A stretch of DNA of 64,000 bases from the NCBI RefSeq assembly GCF_040649515.1, contig NZ_JBEZFP010000020.1, forward strand, positions 1 to 64,000. The letters run 5' to 3'. Below, one piece after another: positions 18,661-26,101 of the stretch. The stretch's first letter is position 1; every line of letters begins with the position of its first letter. The notes beneath the pieces are model-generated. The model had not been told where the DNA came from. It saw nothing but the letters and a program-made list of their open reading frames with translations, and did not search any database. The stretch is from Yinghuangia elevatio. Lineage in GTDB: Bacteria > Actinomycetota > Actinomycetes > Streptomycetales > Streptomycetaceae. A program made the position numbers and the translations under genes.

Positions 18661-18876
18661 CGGATAACGGTTGGAGCCGAAGGAAGATGGCAGCGGCGTA
18701 GCGGGCGCCTGGTAGTTCGTGGCGAGTTAGCCGGTGCAACCGTCCCGGCCGAAGGCCGCGGTGTGCGCGCCGCGACCCGCCGTGGCAGGCGCCTGAGGCA
18801 GGCCACCCGAGGTCTGTGCCGCCCACCGCTCCACATGCCGGTCAGGACCCGCCGGTCAGGCCATAGGCTGACGGCC

Positions 18877-19461
18877 ATGAAGTCCCTGGTGCCGACGCCG
18901 CCCGAGGGGTCGGCGCTGGCCGAACCGGGTACGCGTCGTGCGCTGCGCGGATACCGGCTCCGGGCCTGGTCGCTGATCCTGCTCGGCGGGGCGCTCTACG
19001 CCGCGGCCTGGATCCTGGAGCGGCAGACGGACCTGCCGCCGGTATGGACCCTCGCGACCATCCTCGCGGCGGGCTGCGCCGGGGTGTTCGGCCTCGTGAC
19101 GCAAGTGCAGGCCGCGCGCATGCACCGCGTGCTGGCCCGCCACCCGTGGGTCGCCTGTGCCTGCCGCTTCCACGCGCCCGCCACGTATCCCACCGCGGGG
19201 AACCAGTCGGTCGTGGTGCTCATCGACCCCGCACGTGACGGCGCGCAGCACGTGCTCGCGGTCGTCGCCACCGCACGCCGCGCGCGCCGGCTCGCGCCGT
19301 GCGACGGCTCGAAGGTGTGGTTCGCGGGCGATCCCGCGCGCGGCGGCGTCGTCTCGCCGCCCGGCGGCGGCCACTTGCTGTGGACCCGACCGGTGCTGCT
19401 GCGCCCGTGGAGCCGCTACGTCAAGCAGCAGGCAACAGGCACCAACCCCGCCGGAGCCTGA
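18877..19461 (+). CDS. two-helix membrane protein of unknown function
   Basis: A 194-aa protein from ATG 18877. TAGGCT ends 7 nt before the ATG and no ribosome-binding site is visible, so a leaderless transcript is likely. An Arg-rich N-terminus leads into two transmembrane helices (about 30-48 and 58-78). A cytosolic domain follows with PWVACACRFH, VVVLIDPARDGAQHVLAVVAT and a Gly-rich VVSPPGGGHLLWTRP, suggesting a small beta-rich fold. I do not recognise the family beyond similar actinomycete membrane proteins. Two CCGGTCAGG direct repeats precede the -10-like element. Confidence 0.72.
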   Translation: MKSLVPTPPEGSALAEPGTRRALRGYRLRAWSLILLGGALYAAAWILERQTDLPPVWTLATILAAGCAGVFGLVTQVQAARMHRVLARHPWVACACRFHAPATYPTAGNQSVVVLIDPARDGAQHVLAVVATARRARRLAPCDGSKVWFAGDPARGGVVSPPGGGHLLWTRPVLLRPWSRYVKQQATGTNPAGA

Positions 19462-19864
19462 CCGAGCCTCGCGCCGCAGCGCACCGGGACGTCACGCCGC
19501 AACGCGCAACGGACCAGGACCCGGCGCATCCAATCGCGCCGGTTGCGACCACACGACACTCGCGCTGCATGCATGGCGCCGGGCCGCGCGCCTGGACCGA
19601 TCCCTACTCACGCTGCCCGCCCATCGGTCCCCTCCCGCGTGACCCTTCCCATATCTCGGGAACGTCTGTCGCCGCCGCGTGGTGCCGAACCCGCCCCGCA
19701 ACCGCCCGAATCGGCGAAGGTCCACAGTGTTCGACACCCCGTTCGACCGCAACGCCCGCACGCCAACTCACGCGCCAGCCCGCCAGCCCGCCAGCCGGCC
19801 CGCACACCCGCACCCTGCCCACCGCCGACCGCCGACCGCCGACCGCCGACCGCCGAGCGCACCT
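19462..19864. other. 403-bp gene-free stretch
   Basis: No convincing gene is present. The sequence is Pro/Arg-codon noise in all frames. It holds a GCCAGCCC run near 19780 and five 7-bp repeats at 19821-19855 just beyond the CsoR stop. Confidence 0.5.
19821..19855 (+). repeat. five 7-bp tandem repeats
   Basis: Five perfect copies of accgccg, i.e. GGTCGGC repeats on the other strand, lie 10 bp beyond the csoR stop. A related heptamer recurs at 32783 and inside the 14-bp array at 56317. Confidence 0.85.
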
Positions 19865-20146
19865 CTACGACCGCACCAGGCGTGCGATGGCGGCCGAGGC
19901 TTCGCGTACCTTTTCCTCGGCGTCCTCGCCGCCGCCCGCGATTGCCTCCGACACGCAGCACGCCATGTGCTCGTCCAGCAGAGTGAGCGCGAACGACTGC
20001 AACGCCCGTGTCACCGCCGACACTTGGGTCAGGACGTCGATGCAATACGTGTCGTTCTCCACCATGCGCTGGAGGCCGCGTACCTGGCCCTCGATGCGGC
20101 GCAGCCGCTTGAGCACGTCGTCCTTCTGATGGCTGTATCCGGTCAT
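19865..20146 (-). CDS. csoR: copper-sensing repressor CsoR
   Basis: A 93-aa all-helical metal-sensitive repressor. The start is ATG 20146. The Cu(I) ligands Cys35, His60 and Cys64 have the same spacing (25 and 4) as Cys36/His61/Cys65 of the Mycobacterium tuberculosis protein. RRIEGQVRGLQRMVENDTYCIDV is the family signature. It should repress copper-efflux genes and be released by Cu(I). No copA or copZ lies beside it in this window, so it is either a stand-alone regulator or its targets are elsewhere. A GC hairpin separates it from the GH3 gene, so it has its own promoter. Confidence 0.92.
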   Translation of the reverse strand: MTGYSHQKDDVLKRLRRIEGQVRGLQRMVENDTYCIDVLTQVSAVTRALQSFALTLLDEHMACCVSEAIAGGGEDAEEKVREASAAIARLVRS

Positions 20147-20239
20147 CGCCCGCCCCCTCCGCCGCGCCGCCGCCGAGCCCGCCCGGGCCCGGCCGGCCCC
20201 GCCGTGACCCCAAGTGTGCCCGTCCGCCCGGGAACGCGA

Positions 20240-20273
20240 CGACCCCGCGGCGGAACACTCCGCCGCGGGGTCG
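20240..20273 (-). terminator. hairpin terminator after the GH3 gene
   Basis: A perfect 15-bp GC-rich stem (20240-20254 with 20259-20273) and a 4-nt loop lie 31 nt beyond the GH3 stop on the leftward strand. There is no T-run, as is common in high-GC actinomycetes. It insulates csoR. Confidence 0.65.
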
Positions 20274-20304
20274 CGCGGTTTCCGGGACGGCCCGGCCGCG
20301 GCTG

Positions 20305-22113
20305 TCAGTACGACAGCCCGTGGCCGAACTCGTAGACCGCGTCCGTGCCGTCGCTCGGCACGTCCGAGCGCTGCGCCTCGACGTCGGCCATCGAACGGGG
20401 GAGCTGGAACGGCAGTCGGCCCTCGGGCGTCCGGCGCCCGAACAGCACGTCCAGCAGCGGGCCGTCGGCCGCGCCGTAGTTGGCCACCAGCGCCGCGGAC
20501 GCCTCGGCGATCTCCGGGATGACCGCCGGGCGCTCCAGGTAGATGTCGACGACGGTCGGCACCTTGCCGCACAGTTCGAGGATGCGGGCCAGCTCTGCTT
20601 CGCCGAAGGCGAGCGAACCGGAGTGGAAGAACGCCTCGAACGGGCCGTTCGCCGGGTCCCACGGGGTGCGCGTGCGCAGGATCGCCACGTCGGCGTCCTC
20701 GGGCGCGGCGACGACGGTGCCGTACGCGACGGCCAGTTCGGCGTCGACGCCCTCGACGTACACCTTGGTGCCCTGCGCGAGCGGCAGGACCGGGGCGTCC
20801 GTGCCGTTCTTGAGCAGGGTGACCGACCGGGCCTGCGCGGCGAGGCCCAGTTCGAGCGACTCGGGGGTGCCGACGATCGCGTCCGCGGCCTCGACGTCCA
20901 CGAACGGGTTCTCGAACAGGCCGAGTACGAACTTCTCGCGCAGCAGGCGGCGCACCGAGACGTCGATGCGCTCCTCGCTCACCTTGCCGTCGCGCACCAG
21001 GGCGATGACGAGGTCGGGGCAGGCCTCGCCGCCGAACTGGTCGCAGCCGGCCTCGATGACCTTCTGCACGCGCTCGGGCTCGGTCAGGTGCTCGACGCCC
21101 CAGGCGCGGGCCGGGTACGCCGTACCGAAGATCTCGGCGTCGCTGATCAGGCCCCAGTCGGTGCACACGATGCCGTCGAAGCCCAGTTCCTCGCGCAGGA
21201 GGCCGGTGATGACACCCTTGTTGAAGCCGAAGGCGACCTCTTCCAGGTCGGTCCCGACCGGCATGCCGTAGTACGGCATCATCTGCGAGGTGCCCGCCGC
21301 CAGGGCCTTCTTGAACGGCTCCAGGTGGTAGGCGAAGTTGTCGCCCGGGTAGACCTGCTCGCGCCCGTCGGCGAAGTGCGGGTCGGTGCCGTCCTTCTGC
21401 GGTCCGCCGCCCGGGAAGTGCTTGGTCATCGTGGCCACCGAGTCCGGGCCCAGCTTCCCGCCCTGCGCGCCCTCGATGTACGCCGCGACCATGCGCCCGG
21501 TCAGCTCGGCGTTCTCGCCGAACGTGGCGTTGATGCGCGCCCAGCGCGGCTCGGTGGCCAGGTCGATCTGCGGGTGCAGCGCGACGCGGATGCCGACCGC
21601 GAGGTACTCGCGGCGCATGATGTCGGCGAAGTCGCGGACCAGCTTCTCGTCGCCGATCGCCGCGAGCCCGCACGTCTCCGGGAACTGCGAGAAGCCCCCG
21701 GCCAGCATCGCGGTGCCCGGGTTGTCGGTGAAGTGGTGGCGCGGGTCGGTCGAGATCGTGACCGGGATGCCCAGGCGCGTGCCCAGCGCGATCTCCTGGA
21801 CCTTGTTGTGCCACGCCGCTATCTGCGTCGGGTCGGCGCCGCCCATGAGGTTGAAGTGGTTCATCCGCCGCGCCTCGACCATGTCCCGCACGGTCGGCGT
21901 GCCCATGGGCGATTTGGCGGCGTCCTCGATGAGCTTTCCGTCCTCGCCCATCACGGCGATGGTCTGGAAGAGCAGGCCCGCCTTCTCTTCCAGCGTCATG
22001 CGGCCGAGCAGGTCCTCGACGCGCTCCGCGACCGGGAGCGAGGGGTCCTCGTACGGCGCGGTGGCGCCGCCGCGGAAGGTGTTGCGGGCCGAGTCCGCGC
22101 TGGTCTGGGTCAT
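20305..22113 (-). CDS. glycoside hydrolase family 3 beta-glucosidase-like
   Basis: A 602-aa cytoplasmic glycosidase. ATG 22113 has AGGAGG (complement) upstream; the 29-codon N-terminal extension is not needed. The (beta/alpha)8 domain carries KHFPGGGP and the nucleophile Asp in GIVCTDWGLIS. The second domain (about 400-590) holds a Val/Asp-rich alpha/beta sandwich with ILRTRTPWDP and FGRRTPEGRLPFQLPRS. There is no signal peptide, so it probably cleaves imported oligosaccharides. No transporter is adjacent. A strong AAAACCTA-N8-TAGGTTTT palindrome lies 71 bp upstream and may be its operator. Confidence 0.9.
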   Translation of the reverse strand: MTQTSADSARNTFRGGATAPYEDPSLPVAERVEDLLGRMTLEEKAGLLFQTIAVMGEDGKLIEDAAKSPMGTPTVRDMVEARRMNHFNLMGGADPTQIAAWHNKVQEIALGTRLGIPVTISTDPRHHFTDNPGTAMLAGGFSQFPETCGLAAIGDEKLVRDFADIMRREYLAVGIRVALHPQIDLATEPRWARINATFGENAELTGRMVAAYIEGAQGGKLGPDSVATMTKHFPGGGPQKDGTDPHFADGREQVYPGDNFAYHLEPFKKALAAGTSQMMPYYGMPVGTDLEEVAFGFNKGVITGLLREELGFDGIVCTDWGLISDAEIFGTAYPARAWGVEHLTEPERVQKVIEAGCDQFGGEACPDLVIALVRDGKVSEERIDVSVRRLLREKFVLGLFENPFVDVEAADAIVGTPESLELGLAAQARSVTLLKNGTDAPVLPLAQGTKVYVEGVDAELAVAYGTVVAAPEDADVAILRTRTPWDPANGPFEAFFHSGSLAFGEAELARILELCGKVPTVVDIYLERPAVIPEIAEASAALVANYGAADGPLLDVLFGRRTPEGRLPFQLPRSMADVEAQRSDVPSDGTDAVYEFGHGLSY

Positions 22114-22184
22114 CTTCACTGCCTCCTGGGCGGGGTCGAGCACGTGGGCGCGACGGGGACGGCCCACCCACACATCGTCCCATG

Positions 22185-22208
22185 AAAACCTACTGACCAC
22201 TAGGTTTT
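22185..22208. promoter_or_regulatory. palindromic operator candidate between GH3 and VTT genes
   Basis: AAAACCTA and TAGGTTTT form perfect 8-bp arms around the 8-bp spacer CTGACCAC. It is A/T-rich against its surroundings and lies between two divergent genes. The regulator is unknown; the size suits a TetR-type dimer. Confidence 0.5.
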
Positions 22209-22295
22209 AGCACGAGGCGGCACGGGGGCGCCCGGGCCACCCGTACAATCGGCGGGTTGAGTGGCGCACGACGACCGGGTGGAGGGGGCGCACAC

Positions 22296-23063
22296 ATGGT
22301 CGACGCCGTGCGCGACCTTTTCGGCTGGGCGGCCGACACCGTCACGGGCATCCTCGACGCGCTGCGCGACTGGCTGACCCACGGAGCCTGGACCGAGTAC
22401 CCGACTCCCGTCGTCATCACCTTGTTCATCGTCATCTGCGCGCTCTGCGTGGCCTTCTTCGTCCCCAAGACGCTGCTGGCCCCCGCCGCGGGCGCGCTGT
22501 TCGGCGCGGTCACCGGCACCGCCGTCGCGATGACCGGCACCGTCCTCGGCAGCGTCATCGCCCTGGGCGTCGGCCGCCGCATGGGCCGTGACCGGGTACG
22601 CGGCTGGATGCACCGCAAGCAGGCCCTCGCCGACCTGGACGCCCGCCTGACCCGGCACGGCGTACTGCCCGTCGTCGTGCTGCGCCTCGTGCCGGTGATG
22701 CCGGGCTTCGTGGTCAACTACGGCGCGGCCGCCACCGGGATCCGGGTACGCCACTTCGTCGTCGGCTCGGTGATAGGCCTGCTGCCGGCCACGATGGTCC
22801 AGGTCGCGGCGGGCGCATCGGTACGCAACGGGCTCTCCACGACGGTCGTCGTGATGGCCACGGTCGGCGTCCTGCTCATCGCCGTGGCCACGCTGTACTT
22901 CCGCGGCCGGGGCAAGGAACTGGCCGAAGGGCACGCGGACGGATCGCCGGACGCGACTGCCGAGACCGGCGCGCGGCCCGACACGGACTCCGCGACCGAG
23001 CGCGGCCGTGGCGACGCGCAGGTGGACGACCCGGCCGCGGTGCCGGCCGACCGCCGACCCTGA
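22296..23063 (+). CDS. VTT-domain (TVP38/TMEM64, DedA-like) membrane protein
   Basis: A 255-aa integral membrane protein with about five hydrophobic segments. GGAGGG precedes ATG 22296; an upstream TTG start is less likely. Motifs fit the VTT (SNARE-associated) family: FFVPKTLLAPAAGALFGAVTG, the conserved Gly-rich helix GTVLGSVIALGVGRRMGR, and LRLVPVMPGFVVNYGAAATG. Family members are lipid scramblases or transporters. A charged, disordered 50-residue tail follows. Convergent with the potassium channel, with 9 bp between. Confidence 0.85.
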   Translation: MVDAVRDLFGWAADTVTGILDALRDWLTHGAWTEYPTPVVITLFIVICALCVAFFVPKTLLAPAAGALFGAVTGTAVAMTGTVLGSVIALGVGRRMGRDRVRGWMHRKQALADLDARLTRHGVLPVVVLRLVPVMPGFVVNYGAAATGIRVRHFVVGSVIGLLPATMVQVAAGASVRNGLSTTVVVMATVGVLLIAVATLYFRGRGKELAEGHADGSPDATAETGARPDTDSATERGRGDAQVDDPAAVPADRRP

Positions 23064-23072
23064 GCCGAACTG

Positions 23073-23702
23073 TCACGCCTGAGGCTCGTCCGGATCCGAA
23101 CCCGGCGCCGACTTCCCGGCCGCACCCGAGAGCGAGTCCGAACCCGAGTCCGGGGGCGAATCCAGGGCAGAGCCCGGGGCGGAATCCGCAGCCGCCGCGG
23201 CACCCCTGCGGCGCTGCTTGATGCGGTCGAGTGCGACCGACACGCCCGCGCCCAGGAAGACCAGGTTGAAGACGATGTTCACCATCACCACGACGCGGGC
23301 GGACTGACCCGACGGGATGATGTCGCCGTAGCCCACGGTCGCCGTCGTCACCAAGGTGAAGTAGAGCCCGTCCGTCCGGGTGACGAGCCCGCTGAACTGC
23401 CCGTCGTCCTGCGCCAACCGGTAGTAGACGGTGGCGAAGAAGACCATGCTCACCACCACGGTCAGCAGTAGCCCCTCCGCGCGGGCCGGCAGCGAACTCC
23501 GGTTGTCGCGGGTGATGAGGAACAGGATCATCACGGCAAGGCCCAGCACGCACAGCGCGAAGACCACGGCCCGGAGCACGAACGACGTGTCCTCGGTGTC
23601 GTCCGGCAGCACGTAGTACGCCACGACGACCACGACCAGTGTGACGAGCGCCCGCAGCGCCACCCACCAGCCCGACTCGGTCGTCCTCGCCCGCGCGCCC
23701 AT
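23073..23702 (-). CDS. two-pore-helix potassium channel protein
   Basis: A 209-aa ion-channel protein. GGAGGG precedes ATG 23702. Four hydrophobic segments run through residues 13-160. The K+ selectivity filter TTATVGYGD sits between the last two, followed by IIPSGQSARVVVMVNIVFNLVFLG. The C-terminal 45 residues are Ser/Asp/Pro/Gly-rich and partly repetitive. No RCK (TrkA-N) domain is present, so gating is not by the usual ligand ring. It should conduct K+ across the plasma membrane. Confidence 0.9.
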   Translation of the reverse strand: MGARARTTESGWWVALRALVTLVVVVVAYYVLPDDTEDTSFVLRAVVFALCVLGLAVMILFLITRDNRSSLPARAEGLLLTVVVSMVFFATVYYRLAQDDGQFSGLVTRTDGLYFTLVTTATVGYGDIIPSGQSARVVVMVNIVFNLVFLGAGVSVALDRIKQRRRGAAAAADSAPGSALDSPPDSGSDSLSGAAGKSAPGSDPDEPQA

Positions 23703-23960
23703 GCTCCCTCCAAAGCCGCTTCCATGCTGTGCCCGGCGGACCGATCCCGCCACACCAGCACCACGCCACTCTCCTGTTGCGGGCCTCCGGGGCCGGGGTT
23801 TGACTGATACATCAGGACGCCACCGGGGGATTCCGCGATGCCCGCGGCATTCGAGGTACCCGAGGCATCCGGGGTATCTGCGGTACTCGCTGTACGCGCG
23901 GTTTCCGGGGCGTTCGTGATGTCCGTGATGTCCGTGATCCCAGAAGGCGGCGGAGGCACG

Positions 23961-24392
23961 ATGGATCTGGGACCTGTCGACTACATCGTGGTCGAGTTCC
24001 CCGGCAGCAAGTTCCGAGGCGAGATCGGGCCCGCCCTCGCGGCCCTGGTCAACAGCGGCACGATCCGCATTCTCGACCTCACCTTCGTGCGCAAGACGGC
24101 GGACGGCGAGACGACCCATCTGGAGCTGGACGCCCTCGACCCCGCCGACGTCGCCGCGTTCGACGACGTCGACGGCACCATCGCGGGCCTCCTGAACCAG
24201 GAGGACATCGACCTCATCGCGGCCGACCTGCCCGCGGACTCGTCGGCGGCGGTCATCGTCTTCGAGAACACCTGGGCCGCGCGCATCGCGACGGCGATCG
24301 GGCGGGCGGGCGGCCGCGTCGCGGCGTTCGAGCGCATCCCCGCCGAGACCGCGGAAGCCGCCCTGATGGCCGTGGCCGCCCAAGGCGCCTGA
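23961..24392 (+). CDS. DUF6325-like small protein
   Basis: A 143-aa acidic soluble protein starting at ATG 23961 behind GGAGG. The opening MDLGPVDYIVVEFPGSKF, then LVNSGTIRILDLTFVRK and AVIVFENTWAARIATAIGRAGG, match a family of actinobacterial proteins of unknown function (DUF1269/DUF6325-type). It forms an apparent operon with the SHOCT gene 102 nt downstream, an association common in Streptomyces. It possibly acts at the membrane with that partner (inference). Upstream DNA has degenerate GTGATGTCC repeats. Confidence 0.75.
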   Translation: MDLGPVDYIVVEFPGSKFRGEIGPALAALVNSGTIRILDLTFVRKTADGETTHLELDALDPADVAAFDDVDGTIAGLLNQEDIDLIAADLPADSSAAVIVFENTWAARIATAIGRAGGRVAAFERIPAETAEAALMAVAAQGA

Positions 24393-24494
24393 CGGCACGG
24401 GACGCGTCGCGGCCGCCACGGCCGCAGCCGCCACAACAGGCGAAACAGGCACGACTGGCACCACAGGCACGACACGCCCGACAGGAGCGAAGCC

Positions 24495-24854
24495 ATGCTG
24501 ATGCGAGGACCCATGATGGCCCGCCGCGGCCCCGGGCTGCTGGGGGCCGCGGTACGCACCGCCGTGGTCGCCGGAACGGCCTCCGCGGTGAGCGGACGCG
24601 TACGCGAGCACCAGGCGAACCGGATGGCCGAACAGGACGCCGCGGCGCAGTACCAGGCGGAGCAGAAGCAGGCCCAGGCGTACGCTCCGCAAGGCCCTTC
24701 CGCCCCGCTGCCGCCCGCCCAGCAGTCCGCCCAGCAGTCCCCGGCCGGCGACCCCGTCGTGGACCAGCTGGAACGCCTCGCCCGGCTTCGCGACCAAGGC
24801 GTGCTCGACGACGCCGAGTTCGCGGCGCAGAAGGCCCGCATCCTCGGCGGCTGA
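24495..24854 (+). CDS. SHOCT-domain protein
   Basis: A 119-aa protein. The N-terminus has a short hydrophobic Gly/Ala segment (LLGAAVRTAVVAGTASAVSG). A Gln/Ala/Pro-rich linker follows. The last 32 residues are a SHOCT domain: DQLERLARLRDQGVLDDAEFAAQKARIL. SHOCT domains are short C-terminal oligomerisation or tethering modules. It probably works with the upstream DUF6325-like protein. Confidence 0.85.
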   Translation: MLMRGPMMARRGPGLLGAAVRTAVVAGTASAVSGRVREHQANRMAEQDAAAQYQAEQKQAQAYAPQGPSAPLPPAQQSAQQSPAGDPVVDQLERLARLRDQGVLDDAEFAAQKARILGG

Positions 24855-24855
24855 C

Positions 24856-24999
24856 GTGGACGCGCTGGTCTCCGGCGGCGCGTTCCTCGCGCTCATTGCC
24901 GCCTGCCACGTGGCGTGGGGCGGCGTCGGGCGCGCGATGCGTCGCCGACGCCGCCCCGTCGAGGTGCGAGTGTGCCGGCGGCCGGGTCAGCCGTCGTAA
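24856..24999 (+). CDS. candidate 47-aa membrane miniprotein
   Basis: GTG 24856 follows the SHOCT stop by one base, so it could be translationally coupled. It codes for one hydrophobic helix (about residues 4-21, ALVSGGAFLALIAACHVAW) and a strongly basic tail (MRRRRRPVEVRVCRR). The last 13 bp overlap the convergent aldo-keto reductase gene. There is no independent ribosome-binding site. It may be a small membrane partner of SHOCT and DUF6325, or a chance frame. Confidence 0.35.
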   Translation: MDALVSGGAFLALIAACHVAWGGVGRAMRRRRRPVEVRVCRRPGQPS

Positions 25000-25829
25000 C
25001 CGAGGTTGAACGTGTCCGGGTCGGGGCCCGTACGGCGGCCCCGGTCCAGGTTCGCGATCGCCTCGTTGTCGGCCTGGTCGAGGTCGAAGTCGAACACCGC
25101 GATGTTCTCCGCGATGCGCGACGGCGTGACGGACTTCGGGATCACGATCGTGCCCTGCTGTACGTGCCAGCGCAGCACCACCTGGGCGGGCGTGCGGCCG
25201 TGCTTCTCGGCGATCCCGGTGATCACCGTGTCGGTGAGCAGCGCGCCGCCCTTCGCCAGCGGGCTCCACGCCTCGGTCCGCACCCCGAACTCGTCGTGGA
25301 AGGACCGCAGTTCGCGCTGCTGGAGGTACGGGTGCAGCTCGACCTGGTTCACCGCGGGGACCACGCCGGAGCCGTCGAAGAGGCGTTCGAGGTGCGGGAT
25401 CTGGAAGTTCGACACCCCGATCGCGCGGATCCGCTGGTCGGCGTACAGCTTCTCGAACGCCTGCCACGTGTCGAGGTACCGGTCGGCGGCCGGCATCGGC
25501 CAGTGGATGAGGTACATGTCGACGTACTCCAGCCCGAGCTTCGCCAGGCTGTCGTCGAACGAGGCAAGCGTGGTGTCGTACCCCTGCCGGCGGTTCCACA
25601 GCTTGGTGGTCACGAACAACTCTTCGCGCGGGATGCCGGAGGCGGCGATCGCCGCGCCCACGCCGCTCTCGTTCTCGTACGCCGAGGCCGTGTCGATGCT
25701 GCGGTACCCCGCGTCCAGCGCGGCGCGCACCGCCACCTCGGTCTCGGCCGGGGGCACCTGCCATACCCCGAAGCCGAGTTGCGGGATCGACACGCCATTG
25801 TTCAGGGTGATGCTCGGAACGCTGCTCAC
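24987..25829 (-). CDS. aldo/keto reductase
   Basis: A 280-aa NADPH-dependent reductase of the AKR5-like group. GTG 25829 is preferred because GGAGGAA lies 7-8 nt upstream; the nine extra codons from ATG 25856 include that site. The catalytic tetrad is visible: Asp in SIDTASAYENE, the Tyr in the same motif, Lys in VTTKLWNRRQ, and His in LIHWPMP. NADPH-binding IPKSVTPSRIAEN is near the C-terminus. Substrate unknown; such enzymes reduce aldehydes and 2,5-diketogluconate-like ketones. Confidence 0.92.
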   Translation of the reverse strand: MSSVPSITLNNGVSIPQLGFGVWQVPPAETEVAVRAALDAGYRSIDTASAYENESGVGAAIAASGIPREELFVTTKLWNRRQGYDTTLASFDDSLAKLGLEYVDMYLIHWPMPAADRYLDTWQAFEKLYADQRIRAIGVSNFQIPHLERLFDGSGVVPAVNQVELHPYLQQRELRSFHDEFGVRTEAWSPLAKGGALLTDTVITGIAEKHGRTPAQVVLRWHVQQGTIVIPKSVTPSRIAENIAVFDFDLDQADNEAIANLDRGRRTGPDPDTFNLGYDG

Positions 25830-25971
25830 GGGTGGTTCCTCCGGACGTTCGGACACGTGGTCTTCCGATCATGTCCAATCGACCGCGCGAACTCCGGCAT
25901 CCCGCGCCGGAGATCCCCCGGCGGAAGCAATCCGCGTTCAGTCCCGCGACGACGTCGGCCCGGGACGACGT

Positions 25972-26018
25972 CGGCCCCGGTGCCGGCAAGGCAAATGCGT
26001 TGCCAGGCACCGGGGCTG
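25972..26018 (-). terminator. hairpin terminator after the TerD-VWA gene
   Basis: A roughly 17-bp stem (25972-25989 with 26000-26018, one bulged A) with a 10-nt loop lies about 83 nt past the leftward TerD-VWA stop. The flanking DNA contains two GACGACGTCGGCC direct repeats. Confidence 0.5.
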
Positions 26019-26101
26019 ACGGTGAATCAGGTAGCAATCCCGGGAAATCCCAGGGGATCCCGGGTAACCCCGGCGAATTCCCGGGCCGGGCACCGGGAGA
26101 T

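Noticed and set aside
20320..22185. 621-codon frame opposite the GH3 gene
   Set aside because: The GH3 gene has intact catalytic motifs, so the opposite frame is a shadow.
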